64,000 nucleotides of DNA from Symbiodinium sp. CCMP2592 (Eukaryota; Sar; Dinophyceae; Suessiales; Symbiodiniaceae). The notes under the pieces are model-generated. The model did no database searches, was not told where the DNA came from, and saw nothing but the letters and a program-made list of their open reading frames with translations. The DNA lies in assembly GCA_905221615.1 (NCBI GenBank), contig CAJNDT010002002.1, forward strand, positions 682,001-746,000, given 5' to 3'. The first letter of the stretch is position 1; every line of letters starts with the position of its first letter. Positions 31,409 through 41,665 of this stretch are shown here, one piece after another. A program made the position numbers and the translations under genes.

Positions 31409-31523
31409 CAATATTATGTTGGGGGGTTCCTGTTCATAACTATTGTATACTGGGCTCCAAAGCCCTATTCGAAGTATTAACGTCCCTAAACCCTAAACCC
31501 TAAACCGTAACGCCCCTATATTC
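31409..31523 (+). mobile_element. Family W element with telomere insertion (W3)
   Basis: Host word AACGTCCC (31479-31486) recurs as AACGCCCC (31509-31516) around 22 bases of pure CCCTAAA repeats (31487-31508). Confidence 0.78.
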
Positions 31524-31581
31524 CTTGTGGGGTTCTGGGCCCAGGTTGTCGGGCTTAAGCTTACAGGGCTTGGGGGCTCTA

Positions 31582-31713
31582 CTTGGAGGGTCGGGGGACT
31601 TTGTAATTGGTTATTTTAGGGACTTATAAGTACCATAACCCCAATTAGGGTCGCAATTAGGGTACTTAAAAGTCTACTTACTACCTACTTACTAAGTCCC
31701 CCGACCCTCCAAG
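31582..31713. mobile_element. Family E hairpin element, long variant (E7)
   Basis: TA-flanked and nearly identical to the copy 5 kb upstream (26547); the main difference is a short indel near the centre. Indicates recent movement or conversion. Confidence 0.9.
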
Positions 31714-31963
31714 TAGGGTTTCAGGGCTCAGCGTTTTGGTACTGGGAGTTGGGATCCGGAACACTGAGACCAAGAATTATGTAGAAACTAGGAACTCTTT
31801 CTTGCCCACCCAGCCTGAAAACTTAAAGAACCCTTTAAGGAACCCTCTTACGGAACCTTTTTAAGATATATACTGAGTCCCAAGTACAGAAGCCCTCCAA
31901 CTTTCTCGAGGACGATGATCGATCGCTTTCCGGAGATCTACGAAGTCGAGGCTCCCTGCGACG

Positions 31964-32165
31964 GTTTTAGGGGTTATAGGGTTAGGGAGGTTAGGGTTGA
32001 GGGTTTAGGGAGTTTAGGGTTGCAGGGGTTGGGGCTTATAGGGTTTAGGGGTTTAGGGTCGAGGTTTTAGGGAGTTTAGGGGTTAGGGCTTATAGGGTTC
32101 ATGGTTAGGGGTTTGGGTTTACGGGTTTGAGGGTAGGGGTTTAGGGTTTAGGGGTTGGGGCTTAT
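31964..32165 (+). repeat. Decayed TTTAGGG block
   Basis: Imperfect G-rich units mixed with GGGTTGAGGG and GGGCTTATAGGG words. Confidence 0.85.
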
Positions 32166-32457
32166 GGTCGTAGTCGGCAGTAAACCATGAAAAATGATAT
32201 TTTGCTGTGTGACGAGCTTTCGCTCATTGGTTTCCTGCTGTTGTATAGAGGTCCGATATCGGGCTAACAAGGGTTGCATGATACACAGGTTACCAACGGT
32301 TTCCTAAAACATATTTCAAGACAAGTTAATTCAATATTTTTGATACGCGTATTGAAGGTGTTTGGGGTTTTGAAGGCGTGTGGGGGGCGGGCCTGCGGCT
32401 GCAGATCGAGTCTTAGACCAATACACGGTTTTGGAATCGGGGGCTCAGGGTTAAGAT

Positions 32458-32488
32458 TAATAGTAATAGCACTTGTAGCAGTAGCAGC

Positions 32489-32552
<64 letters not shown>

Positions 32553-32605
32553 CTAGTAGTAGTAGTAATCGTAATAATAGAATACTAGTAGTAATAACAA
32601 GACTA
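32458..32605. repeat. (AGT)n microsatellite
   Basis: About 40 AGT triplets grading into AAT/AGC variants at both ends. Same motif and strand as 29018. Confidence 0.92.
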
Positions 32606-32719
32606 TTGTTATTAGTGGTGAGGGAGCAGAAAGAAGGTCTGCTTTACCTTGAGCAGCGGCATGTACATGAAGCCAAACACCGAGCTCCGAAACCTGAAAA
32701 CCTCAACCCTAAACCCCCA

Positions 32720-32807
32720 CTTGGAAGTTCCTGGGTAGCAAAAAGTATAGGGTTAGAAGTCCCCCCAAAAAACGGGTTATGCTTATAACTACCCATGAAC
32801 CCCCAAG
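32720..32807. mobile_element. Family T hairpin element (T1)
   Basis: Arms CTTGGAAGTTCCTGGGTAG and CTACCCATGAACCCCCAAG; flanked by CA on both sides. Confidence 0.78.
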
Positions 32808-33096
32808 CAGACCCTAATACTCGCCGAGAGGCCGTCATGCCGGGGTTCAAAGTACCCACGGAGGCCAGGAAGGGTTCGAAAGGGGGGAGCCGTAGAGGGT
32901 TTAGGGTGTAAGGTTTAGGTTTGGCTATGACTCTATGAGTGGAGTTTCTGGTTAAGGGCTCTTTTATTATATTCGGATTCGTCGTTTGCTGCTTGTGCTT
33001 AGGGTCTTTTGCGACAAAGTACACCATTGTAGGGTTCAGGCAGGTCACTACGTCTTGGAGCCTTGTTACTGTTAAAGCCTTCAAAGAATCCGGATA

Positions 33097-33204
33097 CTTA
33101 GAGGCCCAGGGGACATAGTAAGTCGGTTAGAAGTTGGGTTATAATTAGGGTAACTCCATTTAGGGTACTTATAACCTACTTACTAAGTCCCCTGGGCCTC
33201 TAAG
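33097..33204. mobile_element. Family E hairpin element (E8)
   Basis: TA-flanked; arms CTTAGAGGCCCAGGGGACAT and complement. Both arms share the same departures from the family consensus. Confidence 0.87.
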
Positions 33205-33303
33205 TAGCGCTCTACAGATCTCTTAGAGGAACTCCGAAAGGGGGGTGAACCCCACAACCCAAACGCTCAATTACTAAGTCTCCGAGCCCTGTTGCAGCCC
33301 CTA

Positions 33304-33520
33304 CTTGGAGGATCATGGGGCTTAGTAAGTAAGGTTATAAGTACCCTAATTGGGGTTATGGTATATAGTTACCCTAATAATAACTCTACTTGATACGGTT
33401 GATGGTATAAATCCTGCACCGCCTCAAGGTCCCTAAACTATGGGAATTATGGTCTATTCCTTATTATTATGGGTAATGCAGGATTTCTATCATCAACCGT
33501 ATGTCCCATGGTCCTTTAAA
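33304..33520 (+). mobile_element. Family E element interrupted by A8 (E9)
   Basis: Left arm and interior run to 33395 and the right arm resumes at 33502 (TGTCCCATGGTCCTTTAAA). The order matches the intact copy at 22848. Confidence 0.87.
33396..33499 (+). mobile_element. Family A hairpin element nested in E9 (A8)
   Basis: TA on both sides (33394-33395 and 33500-33501). The E right arm continues directly after the second TA. Direct proof of 2-bp TA insertion for family A. Confidence 0.92.
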
Positions 33521-33644
33521 TACAGGAAGGAATCGAGGAGGTCCTCTCCACCATCACGCCTTTCCTGTCGGTCAGCGGCGGTGCGATCGAGCTGCTTGAG
33601 CACCCCGGCAGGAGCAGCGTCTGCTTTCAGGGTTTTGTTAAGCA

Positions 33645-33739
33645 CTAGGATGCCCAGTAGTACCCGTATTCCCTTCTTGTAGTCCTAGGTTCCTGATAAA
33701 GTTACCCAATACAAAAAGGAGCCCTTTTTATTCCTAGGT
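33645..33739 (+). mobile_element. Family D element, right end lost (D5)
   Basis: Left arm and interior complete; sequence diverges after TTATTCCTAGGT. Confidence 0.8.
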
Positions 33740-34348
33740 CCTACAGTACAAGTTGCCGCTTCTAGCGAACTTTATGAGCTTCTTAGTGGAGCGACCTTCC
33801 TGCGGGGTTCTTAGATTTGTTTTTGAACTTTTTGTTATTATAACCCCTAAGAACCAGCTAAAATTATAATTGTTGCTAGGGTTCTAAGTTCAGTATAGCG
33901 TCCTGTGGTTGCTGAGTATACTCTTTTTGAGAGTCCAACTTGGGGTCGCAAGGTAGGAAGTCTTACTATGGTTTGGAAAACATCCCCCATGGACCCTCTG
34001 GGAGCGAACCAGGTACTTGAGGGTCCAGGTAGTCCTTATCCCAAGAATCCCAGTATCCAAATAGAGTGAAGATTGGTCAGTTTATGGTATCTGGGACCTA
34101 AACCTAGTAGTAGAGTAGGTAACCGGTAGTATAGTCCCTATGTAACCACCAAGGTTAACCTTCAGTTCCCCATGATACCCGACAAGTAGGTACAGCTGTG
34201 TAGCTGGGGTCAGCCCTAAACCTTAAACCTACATGTTAAACCCGAAGCCCCAGGCCATTCACAGGCGACAGCATGGGTCTCGAGTGAAAGATCTTGACCC
34301 CATGGTTCCGACAGGTTTTAGGTGTAGGGTTTTTGTTTGGTATGGGGG

Positions 34349-34455
34349 CTACCTTATTAAAATCCCAAACCCTACTTTTTTGTGGGTTCTTATTATAAGC
34401 ACTCATATGGACTGTATAGGGGCCCTACAAAAGGTAGGTTTTGGTAGCTTAAGGT
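34349..34455. mobile_element. Single-copy hairpin element
   Basis: Arms GGCTACCTTATTAAAATCCC..AAACCCTACTTTTTTG and CAAAAGGTAGGTTTTGGTAGC pair over most of their length. Confidence 0.65.
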
Positions 34456-34575
34456 AGTGCCGTATTTGGGCTCGTTGTCAGCTTTCGAAGTTCTGCTGGA
34501 AGAGCCAAGTTTGGACGATGGTGAGGGGGTCAATCCTCGACCGACCATTGCCGCTTGCCAGCACTGTCTTCACAG

Positions 34576-34642
34576 GGGTTTAGGGTTTAGGGTTTCGGGT
34601 TTAGGGTTTGGGGTTTAGGGTTTTGGGTTTAGGGTTTAGGGT
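34576..34642 (+). repeat. Interstitial telomere array, TTTAGGG with TTTCGGG/TTTGGGG variants
   Basis: Nine to ten units, mostly perfect. Confidence 0.92.
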
Positions 34643-34716
34643 TCGTGCCCTGCGCATAGAGATCACTTCACAGCACGGTACTGACCCTACTGCTTGGACT
34701 TGGTACTTCCTGTAGG

Positions 34717-34815
34717 CTCCATGGCTCCATTACAGTTCCTTGTTTGGGCTACCTCACTGGATCCCAAGTACAAAAATCGGGAAACCAAAAACTGGAATTC
34801 CGGTGGAGACTATAG
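34717..34815. mobile_element. Diverged family H element (H5)
   Basis: Left arm CTCCATTACAGTTCCTTGT, right arm TGGAGACTATAGG; centre strongly diverged. Confidence 0.6.
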
Positions 34816-34837
34816 GCTGGACCTCTTGGACAGTATA

Positions 34838-34937
34838 GGAGTTTCCGAAAATAAGGGACGCAAATATAGTACCCCAACTAGTAGGATCCTTATTATAAGG
34901 ATCCCAAAATAAGGCACCCCGAATTTCGGAAACTCCC
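34838..34937 (-). mobile_element. Family B hairpin element (B4)
   Basis: Complete, reverse orientation; left end one G shorter than usual. Confidence 0.87.
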
Positions 34938-35100
34938 ATATAGATCTTGGGCGAAGTCTCCCTCCAGCTCCTTTGGGACAGTTGAGTGCACTGCGGCGAC
35001 GGCTGAACGGCTGGCTTATGCATACACAGCGTGGAGGGCCACACAGCCTTGCACCACAGCCCTGCATGAAGGTGCAGAGATTATAGGATGTTGAGGCCTA

Positions 35101-35210
35101 CCTACAGTCTCCAATTTAGTTCCTTTTTTGGTTAACCAGTTTTATTGTTAGGATCCTATAATAGAAAGTTTTGGTTAACCAAAAAAAGGAACTACAATGG
35201 AGACTATAGC
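35101..35210. mobile_element. Family H hairpin element (H2)
   Basis: TA-flanked; inner arm GGTTAACCAGTTTT and AAGTTTTGGTTAACC adds a second dyad. Confidence 0.87.
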
Positions 35211-35218
35211 TACTATAC

Positions 35219-35275
35219 CCTAAACTAAAGATCCCTTATAGGAGCCCTTATAGATCCCTTTAAAGGGACCCTTGG
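35219..35275 (-). repeat. Filler units
   Basis: CCCTAAAC followed by two to three GATCCCTTATAGGAGCCC units, the free-standing form of the hairpin insertions. Confidence 0.7.
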
Positions 35276-35346
35276 TAGGATGTTGAGGCCTAGGGTTTCG
35301 GATGTTGCGGTTTGAGGCCGAACCCCAAGCCTCGATAGCCAAGATT

Positions 35347-35434
35347 CAGGGTTTAGGGTTTAGGGTTTAGGGTTTAGGGTTTAGGGTTTAGGGTTTAGGG
35401 TTTAGGGTTTAGGGTTTAGGGGTTAGGGTTCAGG
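35347..35434 (+). repeat. Interstitial telomere array, about 10 perfect TTTAGGG
   Basis: The longest run of pure TTTAGGG in the window. It is cut by a family L element and telomere-like words continue after it. Confidence 0.95.
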
Positions 35435-35438
35435 GGTT

Positions 35439-35549
35439 CTAGGACCCAGAGTAGGCCCTTATCCCCTTTTTTGAGGCTGAGCTTCCCTTATAAACCCCTT
35501 TAAACCAAAAAGGGCACCCTTCTTATTCCTAGGTTACTCCTAGGTCTAG
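35439..35549 (+). mobile_element. Family L element inserted in telomere repeats (L4)
   Basis: Flanked by GGTT on both sides (35435-35438 and 35550-35553), a 4-bp duplication of telomere-repeat sequence. Confidence 0.9.
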
Positions 35550-35559
35550 GGTTAGGGTA

Positions 35560-35997
35560 TTAGGGTTTAGGGTTTCTTTCAGACATTGCCTTGCATGGAA
35601 GTTCCGAGCTGAAAACGTACTGGTATTCTCCCCTTACTGGTAGTGCCTACATACTTTTTGGACAGCAAAACTCCAAGCTCCAGGCATCTGGTTAACAAGG
35701 CCCCATTCTTTATCAAAGAACGCCCTTGAACCAGGAAAGCTTCTCTCGGTCATTAGGAGTGCGTCAGGGGTAAGAGCTGTTCAATGACATGTAGCATGAT
35801 TCGAAGGATGGACTGGCCCACTTCTTTTTGAGGTTTACGCTTTGGGGTTCAGGTTTATGATTCCGGGAGGTATTCCGGCAAGAAAGAAGCTTTCCAGGGT
35901 AACTCCGCCGGGCCAGTGCTGTGAGCTGGTGACGGGCCTTTTGTACTAGTTTTTCCGTCCCCTCCGGACTTGCGAAGCTTCGAATGGGCGCCGGGAA
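35560..35997. other. No convincing gene
   Basis: Unique sequence. A 82-codon minus-strand frame (35764-36012) has ordinary composition but runs into a K element at its start and shows no motif. Confidence 0.4.
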
Positions 35998-36069
35998 ACC
36001 CAGAGACTCCAATACCCCTCGAAAGAATATACATTAAATTGTAGTAGGGATCCCTAATACGATTTAACG
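35998..36069 (+). mobile_element. Family K element, right half missing (K5)
   Basis: Left arm CCCAGAGACTCCAATACCCC and centre GGATCCCTAATACGATTTAA; truncated before the right arm. Confidence 0.75.
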
Positions 36070-36110
36070 TCGCTAGCAGCAGTCAGCAGGCACCCCTGTC
36101 GGAGCTCTCT

Positions 36111-36147
36111 CCCTCTTCCCCTCCCTCCCTCCCTCCCTCCCTCCATC

Positions 36148-36203
<56 letters not shown>

Positions 36204-36214
36204 CTCTCTCGCTC
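36111..36214. repeat. (CCCT)n then (CT)n polypyrimidine tract
   Basis: CTCC/CCCT tetramers (36111-36145) followed by about 30 CT dinucleotides. An almost pure pyrimidine strand, so it is prone to triplex formation. Confidence 0.93.
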
Positions 36215-36429
36215 CATCTTTGAAGACGTCGTGCTGGTGAGCCGGGACGGGACATGGGGGCCGGCAGGGATTGCGATAGAGATACTATAGGACTATAGGA
36301 TATCAACATGTGTTCCTTCGACGCAGCCATGAGCGAGGTGGTCAAAGGCAGAGTGCACGGTGCCGTCTCGCTCCCACCCCAAAGCTTAAAATCTCGACAA
36401 TTTCCTAAACCCTCAACCGCATAGCAGAA

Positions 36430-36683
36430 GGCTGGATGGAGGGCTGGTCGATCGAGGGGGATTGGTGGAGTGGTGGATGGAGAGGGTTTTGCCTGGTTTG
36501 GGGGGTGGTGGATGGAAGCTTGCTGGATGGAGGGGGCTGGCTGGATGGATGGAGGGCTGGTGGCTGGAGGGGGGCTGGCTGGATAGAGGGCTGGTTGGCT
36601 GGGTTGGCTGGATGGAGGGGGGAGTGGCTGGATGGAGGGGGGGGGTTGGCTGTAGGGCTGTGGATGGCAGGGGGGTTGGCTAG
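36430..36683. repeat. Minisatellite, GGCTGGATGGAGGG-type units
   Basis: About 250 bases of irregular 8-18-bp GGCTGGATGGA / GGGGG units. Purine-skewed on the plus strand, 215 bases after the pyrimidine tract. The Trp/Gly frame (plus) and Pro/Ser frame (minus) are by-products. Confidence 0.9.
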
Positions 36684-37155
36684 TGTCGGTTCAGCGGTTC
36701 GCGGTTTTTGCGGTTCACAGGATGTGGGCGGTTCCTGTTCTTGGCGTTTCGGGTTTCCGGTTTGCGGTTCGGCTCGCAGCCTTCCTGAAATATTGGTGAG
36801 TGCGTATGCAGGTGATGACCCTACGTCATGCAAGGAATATTGCCCACATTTAAGATGCACTGCAAGATCTGGATAGTAAGTCTCATGCACCAGTAGCCCA
36901 AGGCTGTTGGCTAAACCCCTTGGAACAACTCACCCCTCATCATGCCACACAGCGTCTCAACAATAGAAACTCCAAAGCCGAAAGCCAAAAGTCCGCCTGA
37001 CTGTGGTATGGCCGAGGAAGTGGGCATCAGCGGACCCCCAGCGCAGAATGCCAGCCTCAAGGCGATTTAGGGTTTAGGTTTCCCGTACCTTTACTACGGA
37101 TCTATAAGGGCTCCTTACCTGAATCCAAAGCCCTGCTTGCAAGAGTTCTTCATCA

Positions 37156-37182
37156 GACCCTAAACCCTAAACCCTAAACCGG
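37156..37182 (-). repeat. Interstitial telomere repeat, CCCTAAA x3
   Basis: Three perfect units in unique sequence. Confidence 0.88.
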
Positions 37183-37261
37183 GTTCTGTAACCTTGTATG
37201 GAGGGCTCCTCCTGGTCAGACTGTCCGACCTTTCTTACGGATTTAGGGTCCTGTGGCACTG

Positions 37262-37380
37262 TCCATCTATCTAACGGCTTGTCTGTCTGTCTAGCTATCT
37301 ATCGATCCATCTGTCTGCGTGCGAAAGTTTCGAAATGAATACATGGGTATGTATGTATAGATCTATGTCTATGTATTTAT
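37262..37380. repeat. CTAT/CTGT and TATG microsatellite patches
   Basis: Tetranucleotide patches before and after a short unique stretch. Confidence 0.8.
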
Positions 37381-37639
37381 GTTTTTGGTACACACATATT
37401 GCACAAATCAACTCATGCAGACCCCTGATTAGTAAATCGCCTGAAGGCCCACAAAGAAAGGTGTTCTGTTTGGTTTGCATGACGCCTCAGTCATTATCCT
37501 CTTACTTGGGGTTTCCTGCGTACTTAACCGACAAACAGGCGGAAGTCTTGCGACGGATCAAGTTCGTCTACGGCCAAGCAGAGTGCCTTGTGCATGCAAG
37601 GTTTGGGGATAATTACGGGCTATCGTTCAGCTACCTATC

Positions 37640-37803
37640 TGTCTATCTATCTATCTATACAAATATTGTGCACAATACATACATATATGTATTGTGTATG
37701 CATTGATGTATGCTCGCACGTATGTATGCATGCATGCAAGCATGTATGTATACATGCTTGTACGTATGTATACACATACGTACTTGCATATGCATGCATC
37801 TGC

Positions 37804-37835
<32 letters not shown>

Positions 37836-37895
37836 GTATGTATATATGTATACACATATATATACATATATATGTATATATACATATATATGTGC
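37640..37895. repeat. (CTAT)n, (TATG/CATG)n and (TA)n microsatellite complex
   Basis: CTAT at 37640-37658, TGCATGTATGTA tetramers to 37800, then TA and TATG tracts to 37895. Six overlapping Tyr/Ile/Met/His-rich frames on both strands are translations of this tract. Confidence 0.93.
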
Positions 37896-38169
37896 GTTCA
37901 AGGAAGTATTCCTCTAGCCATTCGATAGGGATACTACAAGCAGTTCCCGTATACCCCAATTGATTAAGATATCTTGGAAGAACTGGGTAGCTTTGACCAT
38001 TAGAAGGACAAAAACATAAACACTACGCCCGGCCAAGCACACTTGGAACAGCAAACACTTTATCGACAGTGTCGAGGACGCACCACTAAGTGGCCGTGTC
38101 TCGAATTAGCACCGAGAACTTCACAGCAAAGAGGGTCGGATAGTGACGCAAATTTCAATTGAAGTTAAA

Positions 38170-38299
38170 TCAAAGGGGAAAAGGAGGGACCCTTAATGGG
38201 GACCCTACCCTATAATGGGCTATATAATGGGCATATAATAGCTATAATGGGGTATATACCTAAGGGTCCTTATTAAGGGTCCCTCCTTTTACCCTTGGA
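38170..38299 (+). mobile_element. Family Q hairpin element (Q2)
   Basis: Complete; perfect 5-bp duplication TTAAA (38165-38169 and 38300-38304). Confidence 0.92.
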
Positions 38300-38419
38300 T
38301 TAAATCCATGATCTCACTGCTGCCAAGGGTCCTGCTGCATGAGATGGAGCTGGAGGAGAACTAACCCGTCATCAGAGGGTCTCGCTGGTGGGGTTTCGGG
38401 TGTAGCGATTTGGGTACTA

Positions 38420-38519
38420 CTGCTGCTGATATAAATCCTGCATGACCTATATTGGCCCTGCTGTGAGAATTATGGTATATTCCTTGTTATGGGTCATGCA
38501 GGATTTATATCATCAACCG
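38420..38519 (+). mobile_element. Family A hairpin element (A9)
   Basis: TA on both sides; left arm CTGCTGCTGATATAAATCCT. Confidence 0.88.
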
Positions 38520-38730
38520 TAGGGACCTACATGGGCCTAAAATTGCTGGGTCTCAGCCCCAAGCCCTGAACCCTATCGCAATCCACGTTCAGCCTTTGCC
38601 CTAAACCAAAGCTATAAACCCTAAACCCAAGAAACTCCCCGGTAGGCCGGTAGGTTTCCCAGCAGTACCCTTTCATTAAAGTGATGTGGAGTCGCTGTGC
38701 AACATAGAAGCTTGCACAAATCCACGTATT

Positions 38731-38836
38731 TATAGGGGCTTAAAACAAAAACTATACTAGTTTGGGTGTTCCGTAATATATGTATAGTATACTTGGCCCG
38801 CAAACCCTCTTCTTATTATTAAGGCCACTACATTAT
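38731..38836 (+). mobile_element. Family W hairpin element (W4)
   Basis: Ends TATAGGGGCTTAAAAC and TTATTAAGGCCACTACATTATA; interior TATAGTATACTTGGCCC. No insertion, so it shows the ancestral W structure. Confidence 0.72.
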
Positions 38837-38989
38837 ACCACGCACTGTAAACCTTAAACCGAACCCCCAACCCTGCTCGTGATTTTCATGGTCTCTGTTT
38901 TATAGAACCCCTTTGCAGACCCATTGTAGCAACCCTCACCGGAGGCCTATTCCAATTAATTGTGTAGGCCCCTATATACCGTAAGCTCT

Positions 38990-39655
38990 TTCATCGTGAC
39001 CCTCATAATGCTTTTTGGCAACGATCCTTTAATAAACCTTCGAGGAATGCTTTTCTACTTATTATTAGACCTGCTCCAGTGCATCGCCTGCCCCTAAATC
39101 CTAAACCCCTACGTAAACTTTAAACCCTTATTCTATGTATAAAGACCCCCCAAACCTAGCGCAGACCCGGTCCAGTGTGCATCGTCCCTGCGGCTGCACC
39201 GCAGATTTTCCTAACTCGGCTGCACCGAGCTTTGGTCCGTCTGGGGTGGTTGACCAATCAGAGTTTAGGGTGACGGGCCGGAGGAGTTTGTTTGGGTTTT
39301 CAGGGTTTTTGCGGTTTGGGCTTCGAAACGAACTGCCTGGAGTCTGGAGAACGACGGTTCGACAAGGGCTATTAGCTGGATTACCAGAAGGGTTGTGTAA
39401 GGATTTCTAGAGGGATTTGAGGGTCGCCTCATCGAAACGGGAAGGACTCAGGCAGCAAGACCCATTCGCTGCATTCCGGAACTTGAACCCTTCAGGTTGG
39501 TTCTCTGATAAGCCTCAGCACGAGATCAGAGCCTGTACGACCAACGCTTGGTGTTTGCGCGGTGAATCGCGCGAGAGCTGGGTAATCGCAGACAAACCTG
39601 GTGGGTCCTCTTTGAAAGCGCATTGGCATAGGAACTACTACAACTTATCACCCTA
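38990..39655. other. No convincing gene
   Basis: Unique sequence with plus-strand frames of 91 and 79 codons (39135-39410, 39417-39656) separated by one stop. Composition is ordinary but includes GGGTTT-derived stretches; no motif. Confidence 0.4.
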
Positions 39656-39659
39656 AACC

Positions 39660-39945
39660 CCCAGACTTGAAGCCTGCATCCTAAACCCTAAACTCTAAAC
39701 CCGTATAAACCTTGAACCTGAAGCCCTGAACCCCAAACCCGAAGCCCTAACCCCTAACCCCCGAAGACCTAAAACCTAAACTCTAAGCCCTTATAAACCT
39801 TAAGACCGAAGCCCTAAACCCCAAACCCGAAGCCCTAAACCCTAAACCCGAAGCCCTAAACCCTAAACTCTAAGCCCTTATAGACCTTAAACCCGAAGCC
39901 CTACTACCCAAACCCTAAACCCGAAGCCCTAAACCCTAAACCCGC
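39660..39945 (-). repeat. Decayed CCCTAAA block with an 87-bp higher-order unit
   Basis: CTCTAAGCCC..TATAAACCTTAAnCCCGAAGCCC recurs at about 39693, 39781 and 39868, i.e. an 87-88-bp tandem built from telomere-like heptamers (CCCTAAA, CCCGAAG). Confidence 0.88.
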
Positions 39946-40104
39946 GACGGCTAGAGACTAGTGCAGTTGCAAAAAGGCCCTAAAAAAAACATAAAAAACC
40001 CTAAACCCGAAGCCCTAAACCGCGAATCCTCAGCGCAGTTAGACCCCGAACCCCCGAGACCTCAAAGCTCTAACTTCAAGCTCGAAAGCCTGGATCTGTT
40101 GCAG

Positions 40105-40440
40105 TTTATGGGTAGTTCTAGTAGGGTTCCTTTACTAGGATGCCCAGTAGTACCCTCGTTCCTTTTTTGTAGTGCTAGATTCCTTATAAAGTTACCCAAT
40201 GCCAAAAACGGAGCCCTTTTTTATTCCTAGGTTACTGGGCATCCTAGTTTAAAGGTCCTATAGTAGGGTTCCTTGAAAGGTTCTATAGTAGGGCTCCTCG
40301 CAGGTTCTTTTGTAGGGTTCCTTGCAAGGTTCTATAGTAGGGTTCCTTTAAAGGTTCTATAGTAGGGTTCTTGTAAAGGTTCCATAATAGAGTTCCTTTC
40401 AAGGGTTCTATAATAAGGGTTTTTTGAGGGGTTCTGCAAT
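40105..40440 (+). repeat. Minisatellite, 25-bp unit, interrupted by D6
   Basis: GGTTCCTTTAAAGGTTCTATAGTAG units at 25-base spacing (GGGTTC near 40266, 40291, 40315, 40340 and on). The unit is a relative of the filler repeat. One unit before the D element (40108-40134) belongs to the same array. Confidence 0.88.
40135..40247 (+). mobile_element. Family D element inserted in the 25-bp minisatellite (D6)
   Basis: TTTA on both sides (40131-40134 and 40248-40251). Excision restores the unit word GGTTCCTTTAAAGG, which proves a 4-bp duplication for family D. Confidence 0.93.
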
Positions 40441-40455
40441 GGAGTTCGAGAAATC

Positions 40456-40510
40456 GGTAGTTCTCAAAATTAGGGTCCCTTGAGGGTGCCATTTATAAGG
40501 ATGCCGCACT
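40456..40510 (+). mobile_element. Family C left-half remnant (C3)
   Basis: GGTAGTTCTCAAAATTAGGG and GGTGCC resemble the left half of family C. No right arm. Confidence 0.55.
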
Positions 40511-41095
40511 ATTGTTGGGATGTACAAGGGGCCCGAAGTTAGAGAGCTACCCATATGCTCCCTAAACCGAAGCCTTTTGTTCAGAAAAGAGCCCTGGCAC
40601 CCCAACCACGAAACCCGTCCTGGGGCTATGCAGGCCATCGCAGAGTTAGTTCGTCTAGCTGGTGCACCAGGTTTAAACGCTTGCGGTTTTTTATTTTCAA
40701 GGTTTCCGGTACTGAGATTGTCGGCGTTCTGCCGCTGAAGTGCAAAGAGGACCCATCGAAAGCACCTAGTCGGGTGGGAAGAAGCTCATCAGATTTCGCC
40801 GGACCTTGTTCGTTCATTCTTGTCACAGGACGATAACTTGAGCCGTGCACTTTACCAGTTACGCCGTTGGGATACATACTTTCCGATTCCTAGCTTCTGT
40901 TGCAAATCCTTATTCCTAGGTTGTGGAGTATCTTTGTGTTTAGTGGTTTGTGCTAGGTCGAAGCCCTAAATTAAACCCTAAAGCCTAATGCTTAAGATGC
41001 TTGGCTTGGGCGGTCGGCCATGCAATCACTGCGCAGAGGTCGGGCTCTAAAGTGGTAGCCCTAAGGGGTCTATGTACTCAATTACGGCTCCCTAC
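40511..41095. other. No convincing gene
   Basis: Unique sequence with overlapping frames of 72-93 codons on both strands (40520-40877). None has a motif or strand preference I can defend. Confidence 0.4.
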
Positions 41096-41156
41096 AGGAT
41101 TCCTATTAACGGTTCCTTTAAGGGTTCCTTTAAGGGTCCCAGGGGTTTAGGGTAGT
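41096..41156 (+). repeat. Filler units ending in TTTAGGG
   Basis: Two GGTTCCTTTAAGG units followed by GGGGTTTAGGG, the G-rich orientation of the filler. Confidence 0.72.
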
Positions 41157-41195
41157 CCCTACATCGGTACTCCAGGGCCCCAGCATATTCTATAT

Positions 41196-41301
41196 GGGAG
41201 TTACCGAAAACTAGGGGTACCTTGTTTTGGGGTCCTTATAATTTAATAAGGACCCACTATTTAGGGTACTATATTAGGGTCCCCTATTTTCGGAAACTCC
41301 C
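41196..41301 (+). mobile_element. Family B hairpin element (B5)
   Basis: Complete; left flank ATAT, right flank ACAT. Confidence 0.88.
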
Positions 41302-41463
41302 ACATGGGCCTTAGGGTAGCCCTTTCAGATATGACAAAGATTCGCACCGACTGACCACTGCTACGCAAGTCTACCCACGAAATTGCCTGCACTTTAACGT
41401 CCTCTGAGGGTGTAGGATGACGGAAGGGTTGTCAGCCCCAACCCCGAAGCCCGGGACTCCACT

Positions 41464-41545
41464 AGGGTTTAGGGTTTAGGGTTTAGGGTTTTGGGTTTAG
41501 GGTTTTGGGTTTTGGGTTTAGGGTTTAGGGTTTAGGGTTTAGGGT
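41464..41545 (+). repeat. Interstitial telomere array, TTTAGGG with TTTTGGG
   Basis: About 11 units, few variants. Confidence 0.93.
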
Positions 41546-41599
41546 CCACCTTAGCCAGGCTACAGGAGATGGGCTTAAGGATGTGTCTAAGGACACTTA

Positions 41600-41665
41600 C
41601 CCTCAGGGTCCAAGTACCTAACTATCATGTACTCTCCAAAACAGTAACCTACATTTCAACCCTTA
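41600..41665 (+). mobile_element. Family F left part (F4)
   Basis: CCCTCAGGGTCCAAGTACCT, CATGTACTCTCC and ACCTACAT match family F; the right end is replaced by unrelated sequence. Confidence 0.7.

Noticed and set aside
14635..33682. Recurring short peptide start shared by frames at 14635, 24200 and 33440
   Set aside because: The shared peptide comes from the repeated family A element, not from a gene family.
36405..36890. 161-codon Pro/Ser-rich minus frame and 146-codon Trp/Gly-rich plus frame
   Set aside because: Opposing frames over the GGATGGAG minisatellite; composition follows the repeat.
37335..37706. 123-codon plus frame
   Set aside because: Both ends are TATG/CTAT microsatellite. 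The central 45 codons look ordinary, but no splice sites or motif support an exon.
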